Assembly: GCF_000008205.1 (NCBI RefSeq)
Contig: NC_007295.1
Span: 372,001 to 436,000, forward strand
Reading direction: 5' to 3'
DNA: 64,000 bases
Source of the DNA: Mesomycoplasma hyopneumoniae J
GTDB lineage: Bacteria > Bacillota_I > Bacilli_A > Mycoplasmatales > Metamycoplasmataceae
Every line of letters starts with the position of its first letter. Within the stretch, counting starts at the first letter, position 1. Of this stretch, positions 10,692 through 22,894 are shown in pieces. The notes beneath the pieces are model-generated. The model was not told the origin of the DNA and did no database searches. It saw only the letters and a program-made list of their open reading frames with translations. The position numbers were made by a program, and so were the translations under genes.

Positions 10692-12164
10692 TTATATGTA
10701 GTTTTTTTCTTTTGGATCTTCTTCATATTTATCTAAATAATTGTTTTTTAAATCTTCAATTAGTTCAAGTCGGCTAACTTTTTTATCAAAAACGACATTT
10801 TTATCCTTAGGAAAAGCCAGGATTTGGAAGGCCACTTTATCAAAACTAGATTCGGGACTTCTAACAAAATTTAGTGTTAAATCCGTTTGAAAAATTGCTG
10901 TCAAAAAAATATTATTATTTTCTGTTTTTCTAAGAACCAATTTTTCTCATTCCGCCCTTTTTGAAAAATTAGTAGGGGGCGATATAGGCTGGAGAACCCC
11001 TCCTCAAAATGGTTCATAACCAATTCGCTCCCAAGTTTCGTAAATAAAAATATTATTATTTTTTAGAAATTCATCAAGTTTTTCGCTGTTTAGAAATTTT
11101 TCTTCAAAATCAGAAATTAAATCATTTTGGTCAAGTTTTAATTTAGGATCTAATTTTAAAATTCGGTCAATAATTGTTGTCTTAAATTCGTCAATATTTT
11201 TAATAATTACATGTTTTTTTGGTAAAAAACTGTTAGATCAAGGATTAATTTTATTTGTAATTAAATCAAGAATTTTTGGCTTTAAAGTTTTAATATTATT
11301 AATTTCTTGGCTAAAATCGATAATATTAAACATAAAAGAGGGGTAAGAAGTACTAATCTTGTTTTTTGATAAATTGTACTTTTTTGCGAGTTTATTATAA
11401 ATTTTTCTAGCTTCTCCTTCAATTAATATTTTCTTTCTTTTATAGTCTATATTTTTATCATTATGGCCAGTGTAAATTTTTTCTTCAATGTTCCTAAAGG
11501 TGATTGTTTTATTTTTAGGGTAGACTATAACATTAAAAAAAGGTGAATCTTTAAAAACTACAGCGGGCTCAATTAAATCTGCATCTATAATATAATCTGG
11601 TGTAAATCTTGTGGCTATAATGTTTGAAAAACCATTTTCTTCAAAATAATAGTGGGTAACACGAGTTGGCATTCAATAGCTGCCACGCTCGCCTATTATA
11701 ATATTGTTTTTTTCTAAGACTTTTTCAAGAAGCTCTCCTTTTAGAAATTTGTCTTCAAATTCTGACTTGAGTTCAGAACTATTAACATTGGCAATATTAG
11801 GATTATTTTTTATAATTTCTTCAGTTCTATCAACAATATTTTTTTGAAATTGCTCTAAATTTTCAATTGTTATTCTACTTTGTTCACCAAGGAATAAAAA
11901 TTTGTCCCGTTGTTTTTCGGGTTGATTATAAAACAGATTTAAGGCTGAAAAAGTACCATTTTTTGCATTAAATTCTTCATAATGCTTCGCTAGTAAATTT
12001 AAAAAATAATAAGAATTATAATTTTCTGGATTGTTAATTCCCTCATCTTTGTTAAAAATTTGCTTAACAATAAAAGGAATTAAATTTCTGCAGGAAGTTA
12101 AAAAAAATGCCGGAATTAAAAGGGTTATTCCCAAAAATTTACTAAGGATTAGTTTATTTTTCAT
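10692..12164 (-). CDS. Lipoprotein with duplicated domain, partner of the subtilase-like locus
   Basis: 490 residues read through three UGA codons. N-terminal signal with lipobox FFLTSC (Cys about 25). Two internal repeats of about 200 residues: FEDKFLKGELLEKVLEKNNI (about 140) corresponds to FEEKFLNSEKLDEFLKNNNI (about 345), each followed by a Trp/Gly-rich segment and a strand with MVVYPK- or LAFPKDKNV-like sequence. The start overlaps the upstream gene end by 11 bases. The same layout (subtilase-type gene overlapped by a partner of about 490 residues) is seen at 30065-32443 and 28637-30078, although sequence similarity to those partners is weak. Probably surface-exposed; function unknown. 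Confidence 0.8.
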
Positions 12165-12807
12165 TATTAACCAAATAAGAAAGTGCTAATTTATCTTCAA
12201 CAGAATTATTAAAAGTTACAGATTTAAATTTTTTGATATAAAGCCGATAGTAGCCTGATTCTTTTGCTCTAAAATCAATTAATTCATCATTGCTTTTAAT
12301 ACTTGTTGACCAAGAAACATCAATTCAATTATTGTTTGAATCAAGTTTTTGCAAATACAAATCATAATCTGAAACCCAAGTGTCATTTTGATTTTTTTTA
12401 GTAGCTTCTAAGTTTAAACGTTCAGAATTAATATGTGTTTTTGACCATTTGTCAAAGTCATTTTTATATTTGTCCATCTTAGCTTTTTTGAATTTTAATC
12501 TTGATTTTTCTATTTTTTTAATAAATTCAAGATTAAAATTACTTATTTCTTTAGATTCAGTACTCCCGAAATTAGGGTTTAACAATAGTTTTAATTCGAA
12601 TTGATTATCAAAATCATCAATTTTTGGCGAGTTACTTAACTGTTTGGCAAAAGGTTCTCTTATATCGATTTTATTACTAAAATTTGAAGCATATCAATAT
12701 TTTTTAGTATTAAAATTTATAAGAAAAGAGTGATATATTAAAAAAATTGATGGTCAAAACATCAATAATAAAATTATTTTTTTAAATTTCGCTAATTTCA
12801 TTTTCAT
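12154..12807 (-). CDS. Subtilase fossil: N-terminal anchor joined to PPC-like C-terminal domain, no catalytic domain
   Basis: 217 residues; ATG 12807. One N-terminal hydrophobic helix (about 8-27) and a polar stem. From about residue 135 the sequence DTWVSDYDLYLQKLDSNNNW ... SNDELIDFRAKESGYYRL ... NSVEDKLALSYLV aligns with the last 75 residues of the intact subtilase at 30065-32443 (DTLFSDYDLILQRKEGGIW ... SNVELIRYRAEKTGIYRL ... NSIDDDLAVSHVI). The D.Y.L.L ... Y.L pattern is that of a bacterial pre-peptidase C-terminal (PPC) domain. The roughly 550 residues that hold the Asp-His-Ser triad are missing, but the frame is intact. It may be a deletion product still expressed, or a free-standing binding domain. 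It overlaps the lipoprotein gene downstream. Confidence 0.72.
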
Positions 12808-13064
12808 ACCCAATTAAAATTATTTATAAACATTATAACATGTTTTATGTTTTTAATTTAATTATATTCATTTTATTATCGCTTTAATTTTTTTATTGAA
12901 AACCCGACTTCTACTTTTAAATAAATATTTATCATTATACTTTTATTAACAAATTATGACTAATAATCATGAGCTTTATTTATTAATAATTTGCAATATT
13001 CTAAAAAATTTTAAAATTCTCACAATAAATTATTGGCCTTTTGCCACATAAAAAAAATAAAATT

Positions 13065-13620
13065 AAACGAAATCTAAATTAGTATATTAATTTCAGACAC
13101 ATTCGAAAAGAAGGTGAGTCAAAATGAAACAATAGAAATTCACAGTTGAAGACAAATTTAAATATATCAAAATTGCTGAAACCAAAGGGTTAAAAATTGC
13201 AATTTTGCATTTTGCAGAAAAATTTAGAGAAATTTACAAAAACAAATCTAAAAGTAAAAATGCGCATAAAGAATGGATTTTACATATATATGGTAATAAT
13301 TTGATAAGAAATTGGAAAAAAGTTTTATAATAATGGTATGAAAAGTCTAATAATTGCTCGTGGGAAAAACAAATCTCAATGCAGACCAAAAAAGGAATAT
13401 ACAATTAACGATCTCTCTGAAAATGATCGTGGAATTTATCAAGAAATAATGGAGAATGTTCTTAGAAGATCCGGAATTGACCCCGCAATTGTTCTTGAAG
13501 AGCTCAAAAAACGAAAACAAGAACTAGAACAACAACAAAAGCAAGAACAAGAAAAAGATAAAATGGAAAATTAAGTTAGTATATAAGCTAGTTTTCTGAA
13601 TTTTTCTACTAATTTTTAGG
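13065..13620 (+). mobile_element. IS3-family element relic
   Basis: Left boundary AAATTAGTATATTAATTTCA is followed by a broken orfA; the right boundary is near CTGAATTTTTCTACTAATTT. Copies of both ends recur at 18975-19510 and 43755-44360. No orfB remains. Bases 12808-13064 hold nothing recognisable. Confidence 0.65.
13123..13574 (+). pseudogene. IS3-family (IS150 group) transposase OrfA remnant
   Basis: After ATGAAACAA an in-frame TAG interrupts, then FTVEDKFKYIKIAETKGLKI and ILHFAEKFREIYKNKSKSKN give the helix-turn-helix region. A second disrupted junction near 13330 leads into RPKKEYTINDLSENDRGIYQ and a Glu/Lys/Gln-rich coiled coil, which is the OrfA C-terminus. Both the stops and the small deletions show decay. 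Confidence 0.7.
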
Positions 13621-13705
13621 AATTTCTACTTAATACTTTATATAAAATAGCGTGTTTTTACCTTCGTTTAATAGAAAAATTCACAATTTAAAAATATTCA
13701 AAAAC

Positions 13706-14474
13706 TTAATTTCTTACATGACCTTTAATTAAATAACTGATTCTATTAATAAAATCATCATAATCATTTATTATTACTGAATTTTGAATTTGAGTTTCTA
13801 TTGGTTTTAGTATATTTGAAAATTCAAAAGCATTGAAAGGATTGTCAAGGTGAAAATTAGCGACCGTTTTATAATCTTCAAAATTTTCAATTTCATTTAT
13901 ATTATTGTGTTCAGAATTATTTTCTAAATTTAAGCAAACAAAATTGATAATTACAATTAAAACTTTATTAGGTATATGTCTAAAATCTGATTGATTTTCA
14001 GTTGAAAGTTTTGCATATTTAAGAAAGTTCTTATAATTTAATTTAATTTTCCCCATTTTTTATTAATTCTATTTTTAGAAAAATAAGGAATCTGTTCAAA
14101 AATAATTAAGATCTGAAAATATAATTTATCATTTTGACTACGAATATTGGCAGTTTCTCCAAGCATATTTTCAAAATAATTTATTGAATTTTGTAAATAA
14201 TTTTGCACAACAAACTTAAGACCTATACCAGCAATTATTTCGTTTTTATATTCAATTCCGATATCTACTTTTTTATCATAATACCGACCGATCATTTTAG
14301 CTTCTTTTTGAAATTGATTTCCGCTATCAACACCTAATGAATATATTTTAAAATCTTGCCCTAAGTTTTGCGACATTGAACTAGCAACAAAACTATGAAT
14401 TATCTTTATTTTTTCAGTTGATCTTGACGAACCTTTATGAAGATAAGTTATAAAACTTTCTTTAATTTTTTCAT
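13706..14474 (-). pseudogene. Type II restriction endonuclease, split by two frameshifts
   Basis: Three segments read in order. ATG 14474 lies just after the methyltransferase TAA, but its frame closes at once; one extra A in the A6 run (14466-14471) would give MKKIKESFITYLHKGSS... and continue into the open frame containing FKIYSLGVDSGNQFQKEAKM and VDIGIEYKNEIIAGIGLKFV. That frame stops at 14038; one extra A in the AAAA at 14047-14050 would join it to GKIKLNYKNFLKYAKL and the end at 13706. Repaired length is about 256 residues. The (V)D-I-E-...-G-K-like pattern in the central strands resembles a PD-(D/E)xK nuclease core, and its position next to a methyltransferase supports the call. Specificity unknown. 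Confidence 0.65.
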
Positions 14475-15896
14475 TTACGTCCCTAACATAAAGTCTAAAT
14501 ATTTTTTAACATCTTTTGTTGAAAAAGTATAATAACCACCATTTTTGTACTTTCCTAATAATTCTACAAAGTCAAGAAAAACTTTACTTTGTAATCTTTC
14601 AGCAATTGATTTATAGTCAATTTTCTCGCTTATAATGTAAAAACCACTATAAATACAGGTGTTTTTTTGGATTAAACTTATTTTTAAAGGTCTGTTTTCC
14701 TTGACTAATGAATTTAAAACCAGTCTTTCTTTATCAGTGTCTGAAATAGCTTGTCTTCGACCAAAACTATACCAAAAATTTTTATTTGAATGATCAAAGC
14801 TACGTTTTTGCAGTTTTTCCTTAAAAAAACTAAGGTGTTCAAAAATTTCTAACTGCTGTTTTAATTCAGAATCTGAAATAATTTGGAAATTTTTAGTATT
14901 ATACGGAAAAATGATTTTTGCCCATTTTCCATTTGATGCTTTTAAAACGGGCAAAATATATTTAGAATTAAATTTAAAATCGCCAATAAAAACTGAATCA
15001 GCCAAGGTTGCCAAACCATTTTTGACACTAATATCACTTTTTTTCTTGTTGTAAATAATTTCCTTTAGAAAAGATAGCTTTTCTGGAGTTGAAAAATAAA
15101 AATTCTTATCTAAATAAAATTGTTCATATTCTAATTTAGAAACAAGAAAAATTGAATTTGTTTTATTATCAAAATTAAAATAATCGACCACTTGTTTTCT
15201 AGCTGATTTATCAATTGTGAAAATCGTTGTATAAGTTGTTGCTTTAAAAAATTGGTGATGTTTATGATCAACAACTGATTTTATGATTTTATTTTTGTAT
15301 AAAAATTCCCGAAAAATTGAGCCTGCTTTGGATGTAAAAAATGAAGATGGACTAATATAAGATAAAATTCCATTTTTACTTAACATTTTAATACCAATTT
15401 CATAAAAAGCAAGGTAAATATCTGTCATACCAATTGTTGGAAAATTAAAATTTTTCAACAATTTATTATTATTTAAATTATGAATGCGAATATAAGGTGG
15501 ATTTCCGACAACAAAATCCATTTTTCCGTTAAAATGTTCAATTTCAAGGGTATTTTTAGCTTTAAAATCTCAGTTTACTCCTTCAATTTTATAATTTTGA
15601 ACAACTAAATTTGCACGGAAAATGGCATTTTTTATATGTTTTTCTTCAATATCAATGCCATGAATATAAGTTTCTAATTGATGTTTAAGCGATTTTAAAT
15701 TCGAATTTTCTCTAAAAAAAGCTTTGCAATAACGTTCAATAATTTTAACTAAAAATTGACCATTACCACAACTGTTATCAATAATATGTTTTTTAAGTAT
15801 GTTTTCTTTGTAACCAGCTTGATCTAAAATAAGGTCAACCAATAAATCTGGTGTAAAAACTTGCCCATTTAATTTTTGACTAACATTCTCATGCAT
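14475..15896 (-). CDS. Type II N6-adenine DNA methyltransferase
   Basis: 473 residues; ATG 15896, one UGA Trp codon. AdoMet motif I is seen as IIDNSCGNGQFLVKII (about residues 39-54) after the N-terminal GQVFTPDLLVDLIL typical of gamma-class enzymes, and the catalytic motif IV as DFVVGNPPYIRI (about 127-138). The C-terminal half, with RSFDHSNKNFWYSFGRRQAI and FLDFVELLGKYKNGGYYTFS, is the target-recognition region of M.TaqI-like enzymes. Its stop abuts the start of the broken nuclease. Intact methyltransferase with a damaged nuclease is a common end state after loss of restriction. Confidence 0.9.
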
Positions 15897-16064
15897 AAAT
15901 AAACTTTTATTTCTTATTTTATTTTAAATTACGAAGTTAATATAAAATTATACCAAAAATTAGCAAAAGTTATGCATTCAAAATCATTGATAAAAACTAA
16001 TTGTCTGAATTTTTTTCTACTAATTTAAAGTTAAAATTAGAACATTCTTAAAACTTTACAAAAA

Positions 16065-16952
16065 TTAAATTTTAAATACAAAAAATTTAATTAGGCGTTC
16101 TGGAGTAAGCCGCACTATAAAAATAGCGAACAAAATTATACCAGTATAGTTGATGATTAAGCGAGAATCATCAAGTAGTGTAAAAGAATAACTTAATATT
16201 CAAAACGAGTATCAAAACGTAATAAAATTTATAAAAGCTGAAAATAAATAAATAATTAAGAAACGAACTTGCCGTTTTTTAATAATAGGATTTAAATCAG
16301 CGCTTTTTGTATTAAATGAGAAGACATGTAAAAATATATCTAAATAATAGGAAGGCAAATATACTTTTGTAGTTAATTCCAAACCTTCAATCATAACAAA
16401 AATATTTTCAATGATTTTATCAGGGTTATATCTATCTTTTTTGCGTACGTTGATTCAAATATAAACGTTTTTTTCCTTTATAAGATTATAATTTTTTTCA
16501 AAATCAAAATTAGCTAAGAAATCAAATTGCTTATTTATATCTAATTTACCTAATTTTTTTTTACATTTCTTTATTAGGTAAAAATTAAAAATTTTTTGGA
16601 AAAAACTACACAAATATGAATAAGGCAACAACAGGAGCGAGTAAAAAATTGCTTCGATAAAATGTCGAAAAAAGTAATTATCAAAAATTTTTGCATTAAA
16701 ATGAATTAAAAAATCAAATTTAAGCGTAAAAATTAGTATTAAAATAATTAAAAAAAATGGTAGTGGATAACTTATTAAAAACAGTGTGAATAGCAAAACA
16801 AAGTGTTTGATTGTTTTTTTATCAGGATTAAATTTGAATACAAGAAAGGAGAACAACCTAAAATACAAAATATTACCTAAAATAGGAACTTTTGAAAATT
16901 CTCTAGGAATTTTCAAATTAATAAATTTTTCAACAGTTAATCAGAAATACAT
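16065..16952 (-). CDS. Polytopic membrane protein with EKF.NL start, paralogue of the next gene upstream
   Basis: 295 residues through several UGA codons. It opens MYFWLTVEKFINLKIP, then VPILGNILYFRLFSFLVFKF, and has about six hydrophobic helices (around 45-70, 90-115, 120-140 and three in the last third). The central PLPYSY and KKLGKLD elements and the RYNPDKIIENIF motif (about 170) are shared with the gene at 17055-17984. Less similar but clearly related is 42654-43721. All family members lie downstream of a signal-bearing protein with an alanine/glycine-rich hydrophobic hairpin, which suggests a joint role, for example export or immunity. No known family recognised. Confidence 0.78.
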
Positions 16953-17054
16953 TTTTACAAAACAAATTTCCTTGAATTAAATTAATAAACTGGTTAAACA
17001 AGTCTAAGAATCAAACATTTTGTCTTTAATAATACTATCAAAAAAATCAAAAAT

Positions 17055-17984
17055 TTATTCTTCAAATAGTCAAAAAGTTATTCATAATTTAGGATAATAA
17101 GCCACCCAGGGTATCGTGATATAACCAAAAAATATAGTAGAAAAACTAGAGAGTAATAATTGTATTGTTTCGTTATTAGTATCATTTAAATTGCCATCTA
17201 CTTCAGATATATGTTCCATTATAAAATAAGATATTATTCAAAACGGATATCAAGTTAGTATAAGATGTATAAAAACAAAAGCAAAATAAATGTATAAAAA
17301 GATTTTCCAGTTTTTTTTAGGAATATTTGAATTTGTAAATTCAGTAGTGTTAAACAAAAAAACTTCCAAAATTATATGTGCAAAATATTTTGGCAAATTT
17401 CAATTAATTACTCACCATCAATATTGGATATAGATAAAAATATTTTCAATTATTTTTTCTGGATTATACCAATGTTTTTTTTCAATACCAATATAAAATT
17501 TTCGTTGACATAGAAATTCATAATATTTAGTATAATTAAAATTGTTTAAAAATGGGAATTTATTATTTGCGTCCAACTTGCCAAGATTTTTTTTAACTTG
17601 TTTTACCAAGTATAAATGAAAAATTTTTTGAAGAAAACCTGAAAAATAAGAATAAGGCAGAATTAAAAACGAGTAGCCAATTACTTCGATCAAATGCCGA
17701 ATAAAATAATTATTAAAAAATTTTAAATCTAAATTCCTTAGAAAATCAGCATTATCGGTAATTAACAATATTATTATAATTAAAAAAAGAGGAGTCGGAT
17801 AACTTATTAAAGAAAGTACTACAAATAAAAAGTAATTTTTTATTGTTTTTTTATCAGGATTAAATTTAAAAACTAAAAATGAAAATAGTTTAAAATACAA
17901 AGTATTACTTAAAATAGGAATTTTTAAAAATTTTTTCGGTATTTGAAGGTTTATAAATTTTTCAACTGTTAATCAAAAATTCAT
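17055..17984 (-). CDS. Polytopic membrane protein, partner of the secreted protein upstream
   Basis: 309 residues. ATG 17984 comes one base after the stop of the secreted-protein gene, so they are translationally coupled. It begins MNFWLTVEKFINLQIPKKF, then ILSNTLYFKLFSFLVFKFNP; helices follow at about 52-75, 95-118, and several in the last 130 residues. The motif HWYNPEKIIENIFIYIQYWWWV lies mid-protein. About 50% of residues in the first 180 match the tandem paralogue 16065-16952. Missed by simple translation because at least five UGA Trp codons interrupt it. Confidence 0.8.
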
Positions 17985-17985
17985 T

Positions 17986-18934
<949 letters not shown>

Positions 18935-18947
18935 CTTTTTAAGCACT

Positions 18948-18953
18948 ATTATA
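18948..18953 (-). promoter_or_regulatory. -10 box TATAAT for the locus A operon
   Basis: TATAAT on the minus strand, about 15 bases upstream of the poly-A tract. Transcription would begin a few bases before AAAAAGGC, so nearly the whole leader is poly-A. Confidence 0.55.
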
Positions 18954-18974
18954 AGTATAAATAATATAATAAAT

Positions 18975-19510
18975 TCTGTTAAGTTAGTATATCAATTTAG
19001 GTTTTTTAATTAATAGGAAAAATTCAGATAATTAGTTTTTATCTATTATTTTAATTATACCACTTTTGATAATTTTTTCTAGCATATTCATTTTAAAAAA
19101 TCTAAAGAAATAATTTGCCTAATATAAAAACTTGAATTTTTATATGATGGACAACTCTTTCAAGTTTTGAATAGTTATACAAATCAATAAATGAACTTAT
19201 TTTTTGATAAGTAATAGGTACATTTTCAAAATTTTTACTTCAATATTGATTAATTTTTGCTCCCAAAAGGCAAAAAAATTCAATAGAAATAATTAGGATT
19301 AGCCCTATCTTTCTAAGAAAATTTTCCATTTTTCCTGATAAATTCGGCTATCATTTTTTAGAAACAGTCTTAATTTTCTATTTCTTTTTTGGGTTAACGG
19401 GATTTATTTTTCATAGACTTATCAAACTTTTTTGCCAATTTATTATTAAATTGTTTCATTTTGACACCTTTTTTTAATGTGTCTGAAATTAGTATACTAA
19501 TTTAGTTTTT
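18975..19510 (-). mobile_element. IS3-family relic with deleted interior
   Basis: One end at 18995-19045 carries the AATTCAGA/TTTTTATCTAT repeat; the other, on the minus strand, reads AATTTCAGACACATTAAAAA, GGTGTCAAAATGAAACAATT, the same leader and start as the orfA at 13110-13130. The block between (CATAGACTTATCAAACTTTT) is shared with 44090-44120. No open frame of useful length remains. Confidence 0.6.
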
Positions 19511-19531
19511 ATTTTGAAAAACTTTCAAATT

Positions 19532-20164
19532 TTACTCAGTTGCTTGAAAAGTATCGTTATTTTGCTCAATATGTCTTGAATTAAAAACAATTTTTTCTGA
19601 ACCATCATCTTTTCAGAAAATAAATGTGTAAAATTTGCCTTTTTCTAGTTTCTGATCTTGCTCATCTCATCTAAAAACTAAGGGAAACTCAATATTTTCA
19701 CCTTCAATTGCGGTTGTACGAGCGACCTTAACTTTTAAAGGATCAACTAGAGTGTTGTCAGTTAATGATTTTACCTCAGTAGCATAAGCGCTTCATTTTC
19801 CTGTAACACCTTTTACCGGTGAGTGATGCAATTGAAAACGGAAAACACCTTGACTATCTAGTTTATTTTCATTTCTTGCAGCTGGAAATAATAAAGTTCG
19901 AATTTTGACATTATCTTTTTTTGGAATATTAAATGGAGCAGAATGAAAGTCGATTGTTTGGTTAGTTTTTTTAGTTTTTGTTGCCTCTTGATTGCCCATT
20001 TTTATGGCTTTATTTTTATCTTCTTGACTAGTTTGGGCATCTTTTTTGGTAGTTTCAGGAGCTGTTTGACTTTTATCGTGGCATGATAAAACAATAAAAA
20101 TAGGCAGTACAGAAGCTATTGGAACAAGCCTTAATTTAACAATTTTTTTTATATTTTTGAACAT
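19532..20164 (-). CDS. Conserved-type mycoplasma lipoprotein, unknown function
   Basis: 210 residues with one UGA codon. Signal peptide with lipobox IFIVLSC (Cys about 28), then a Lys/Thr/Gln-rich linker (about 30-70) and a beta-rich domain: IRTLLFPAARNENKLDSQGV, FRFQLHHSPVKGV and LVFRWDEQDQKLEKGKFYTF. ATG 20164 is preceded by AGGAG (from GGAGAAAA). Surface lipoprotein anchored on the outer face of the membrane; partner and role not evident. Confidence 0.82.
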
Positions 20165-20576
20165 TTTTCTCCTTTTTTGCTCAGTTTTTTATTTTTTTTG
20201 CTTTGAAAAACAAAGAATTTAAATAAACCAATAAGATTTTATAGCCCCTAAATTTAAAATTACTAAATTATACCATTAATTTTGAATTTATTAATGCTTA
20301 ACTCTAAAAAATTTTATAATTTTGGATTTTAAGAATTTATATGGTATATTTTTATTATAAAATCAAAGGAAAAAATAGCAATAATTACTAGTAAATTAGT
20401 GAAAAAAAATTGATAAAAATGGTAAAATCAAAATTATAGATAAAAAGCTAGCTGTCTAAATTTTTTCAACTAAATTAGCCACTTTTTAGCTATTTTTATT
20501 GGAAAATAACTAAAAACTGGATTAAAAAAGAGTATTTTTATAATAATTCCTTTTAAAATTGAACCAAGGAGTAAAA

Positions 20577-21641
20577 ATGAAAATAATAAATGATTATTTT
20601 AAATTTGAAGACTATAAAAACAAGGCAAAAGCGGAATTTCACCCTAAATTAGATGAAATTATCAAGAAAAAACATTCAAAGTCTCTTGAAAAAGTTGCTG
20701 GATTACAAAATGAGGCAAAAAAACTTAATATTACCTCGTCAATTTCATTCTTTTTAACTATGATTGTTATTCTTGTTGCTACCAATACCCAACTAGGATA
20801 TACTAGCATCATTTTTGCCATTATTCCCGGAATAATTGCAATTGTTTCTACTTTTTACTTAGGATTCAAAAAAAAGGAAATTAGAAAAATCACCGATGAA
20901 ATTTCAAAAGACGTCCTAGTTAATTTTAGACCAGAAGTTGCTTATAAAGCTGCCTTTTCAATTTTAGATAAAGGAATGGATTATTTAGGTTTTAATGACC
21001 AACCTAGCAACAAAATTCAAATTTCAAAAAACGAAATTACTAACCTTACTCCCGTAGAAATAATTGGCTCATCAAGGGCTTGAATTAGTCAAGTTAGACC
21101 TCTGAAGGAATTATTAATTGATGAAAAATTCCATGTTAGCTTTACAAATGTCCACTGACAATGAAAAGAAACAAGAAAAAATGAAACTGTGACAAGAGAA
21201 AGTTTTACTGGAATTTTAAAAATTGATACTTCAATTTTAGGTGAAAAGGCATTTGATTTTAAACTTTTAAAACCAGGCAGCTGATTTTTTCAAAAAAACA
21301 AAGTCAAACTTGAAAACGAGGAATTTAACCAGGTTTTTAGTCCAGAATCAAATGATAGATTGAAAATCAGAAAAATGTATACACCCCTTGCAATGGAACT
21401 TTCGCTAAAAAGATATTTTGACCGTGATGGCGTTAAAGTTTTGGATGTTAGCATTGAATCTTTTCAAAATGCGATCTATTTTACCTACAAATGCGACTGA
21501 AATTTTATGTATCTTGATTTTCCAACATCAATAAAAAGCCCTGATGACTTTATTAATCATATTTTCAACGATTTTTTGATTGACACTTACAGTTTGTATT
21601 ATCTTTTGTGTCTTATTTACGTTACTTTGTATTTGGATTAG
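20577..21641 (+). CDS. DUF3137 membrane protein
   Basis: 354 residues. ATG 20577 has AAGGAG 8 bases upstream, preferred to the TTG 18 bases earlier. Two close transmembrane helices at about 60-80 and 85-103, then a cytoplasmic-type domain. SFTGILKIDTS, FDFKLLKPGSWFFQKNKVKL, EFNQVFSPESNDRLKIRKMY and TPLAMELSLKRYFDRDGVKV are the hallmark segments of the DUF3137 family. LemA follows 69 bases downstream; LemA and DUF3137 genes are adjacent in many mollicutes and firmicutes, so a shared role at the membrane is likely although the biochemical function is unknown. Confidence 0.85.
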
Positions 21642-21710
21642 TTAAAAACATAATATTTTCAAAAAAAATATGGTATAATTTTTAATTTAATTAATATTTA
21701 AAGGAAAAAA

Positions 21711-22358
21711 ATGTCAAATTTATACAACCCTAAAAATTCTGCAAATATCGAAGGATTTGAACCTCGAATTGATAATGACTCCAAAAAACCGGTTGTTTCA
21801 ACAGCGGCTAAAGTTGCATTTTGAACTTTGGGGACATTGTTTTTATTTATTGCTCCAATTTATTACATTTCACAAAAAAATAATTTTATGCGACAGCAGA
21901 ATTTAATCAATGAATCAGCTGGTACAATCGAAGTTCAACTTGAGCAACGTAGCGCAACTTTATTAAAATTAGCTGACCAAGTTCGTTCATATCGTGAATA
22001 TGAAAAATCAATTTTAAGCGACATTACAAGATTAAGAAGTTTAAAGTCAAACATAGAAAATGCTCAAGAAATTGAAGATTTAAACAATTCATTATTTGGC
22101 AGACTAATTGCAGTAAGTGAAAATTACCCAGAATTGCAAGCATCAAAAATTTATCAAGAATTAATCCAACAAACAGCCTATTTAGAAAGAGAATTGGCGG
22201 CTGCAAGACGACTTTATAATAGCAATGTTAATTCTTTTAATACCCAAATTTTTATCTTTCCTTCTTCAATTGTTGCATCTTCGATGAATTTGACAACCTA
22301 CCCAATGTTTAGCACAAGCAACCAAAATCGCCAAGATGTATCATTCAAAGATTTTTAA
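21711..22358 (+). CDS. lemA: LemA family protein
   Basis: 215 residues; ATG 21711 after AAAGGAAA. A short polar N-terminus, one transmembrane helix (about 32-52, VAFWTLGTLFLFIAPIYYIS), and the extracytoplasmic helical bundle with the LemA pattern YREYEKSILSDITRLRS, then SENYPELQASKIYQELI and YLERELAAARRLYNSNVNSF. The sequence NYPELQAS and AARRLYN are the most conserved part of the family. Pairs with the DUF3137 gene upstream. Confidence 0.92.
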
Positions 22359-22745
22359 TTTCTTATATTAAAAACAGACATAATTTCTCAATAAATTTGC
22401 AATTTAAACAATAAAAATTTTAGGAATCAAGGACTAAAATCCCACAACAATAATTAATTTTAGATACTTATTGTTATATTTTTATACTAAATACACAAAA
22501 AATAATCCTAAAACAGTATAAAATTTAAAAAACACACCTTTAGACAAATAATATCGCTTTTAAATCCAAGAAATATTTGCTTAAATTAATTCTTCAGGTT
22601 TCGTGAGATTTATTTGCCTTATTTTTATATTAATTTAAGTTAGATTAGCTCGTTAATTTTCTATTAGTCAAACTAATAATAAAATGTATTTTAAAAATCT
22701 AAAAAAACTCTTACTTTATAAGAAAAAAACAAAAAAACCGTGAAA

Positions 22746-22832
22746 TTAAATTAGTAGAAAAAATTCAGACAATTAGTTTTTTATCTATGATTTTAATTAT
22801 ACCACTTTTATTAATTTTTTCTACTAATTTAA
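22746..22832. repeat. MITE-like element with 20-bp terminal inverted repeats
   Basis: TTAAATTAGTAGAAAAAATT and its exact reverse complement close an 87-bp element. Single ends or longer derivatives occur at 10318, 13590, 15995, 18995, 20450 and 43755. The remaining intergenic DNA 22359-22745 shows nothing that I recognise. Confidence 0.65.
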
Positions 22833-22894
22833 ATGTTTGGCCTTGCTTTGTTAGAGAAGTGTGATTTCTAATTTTTTAAAACTATTAATGTGAC

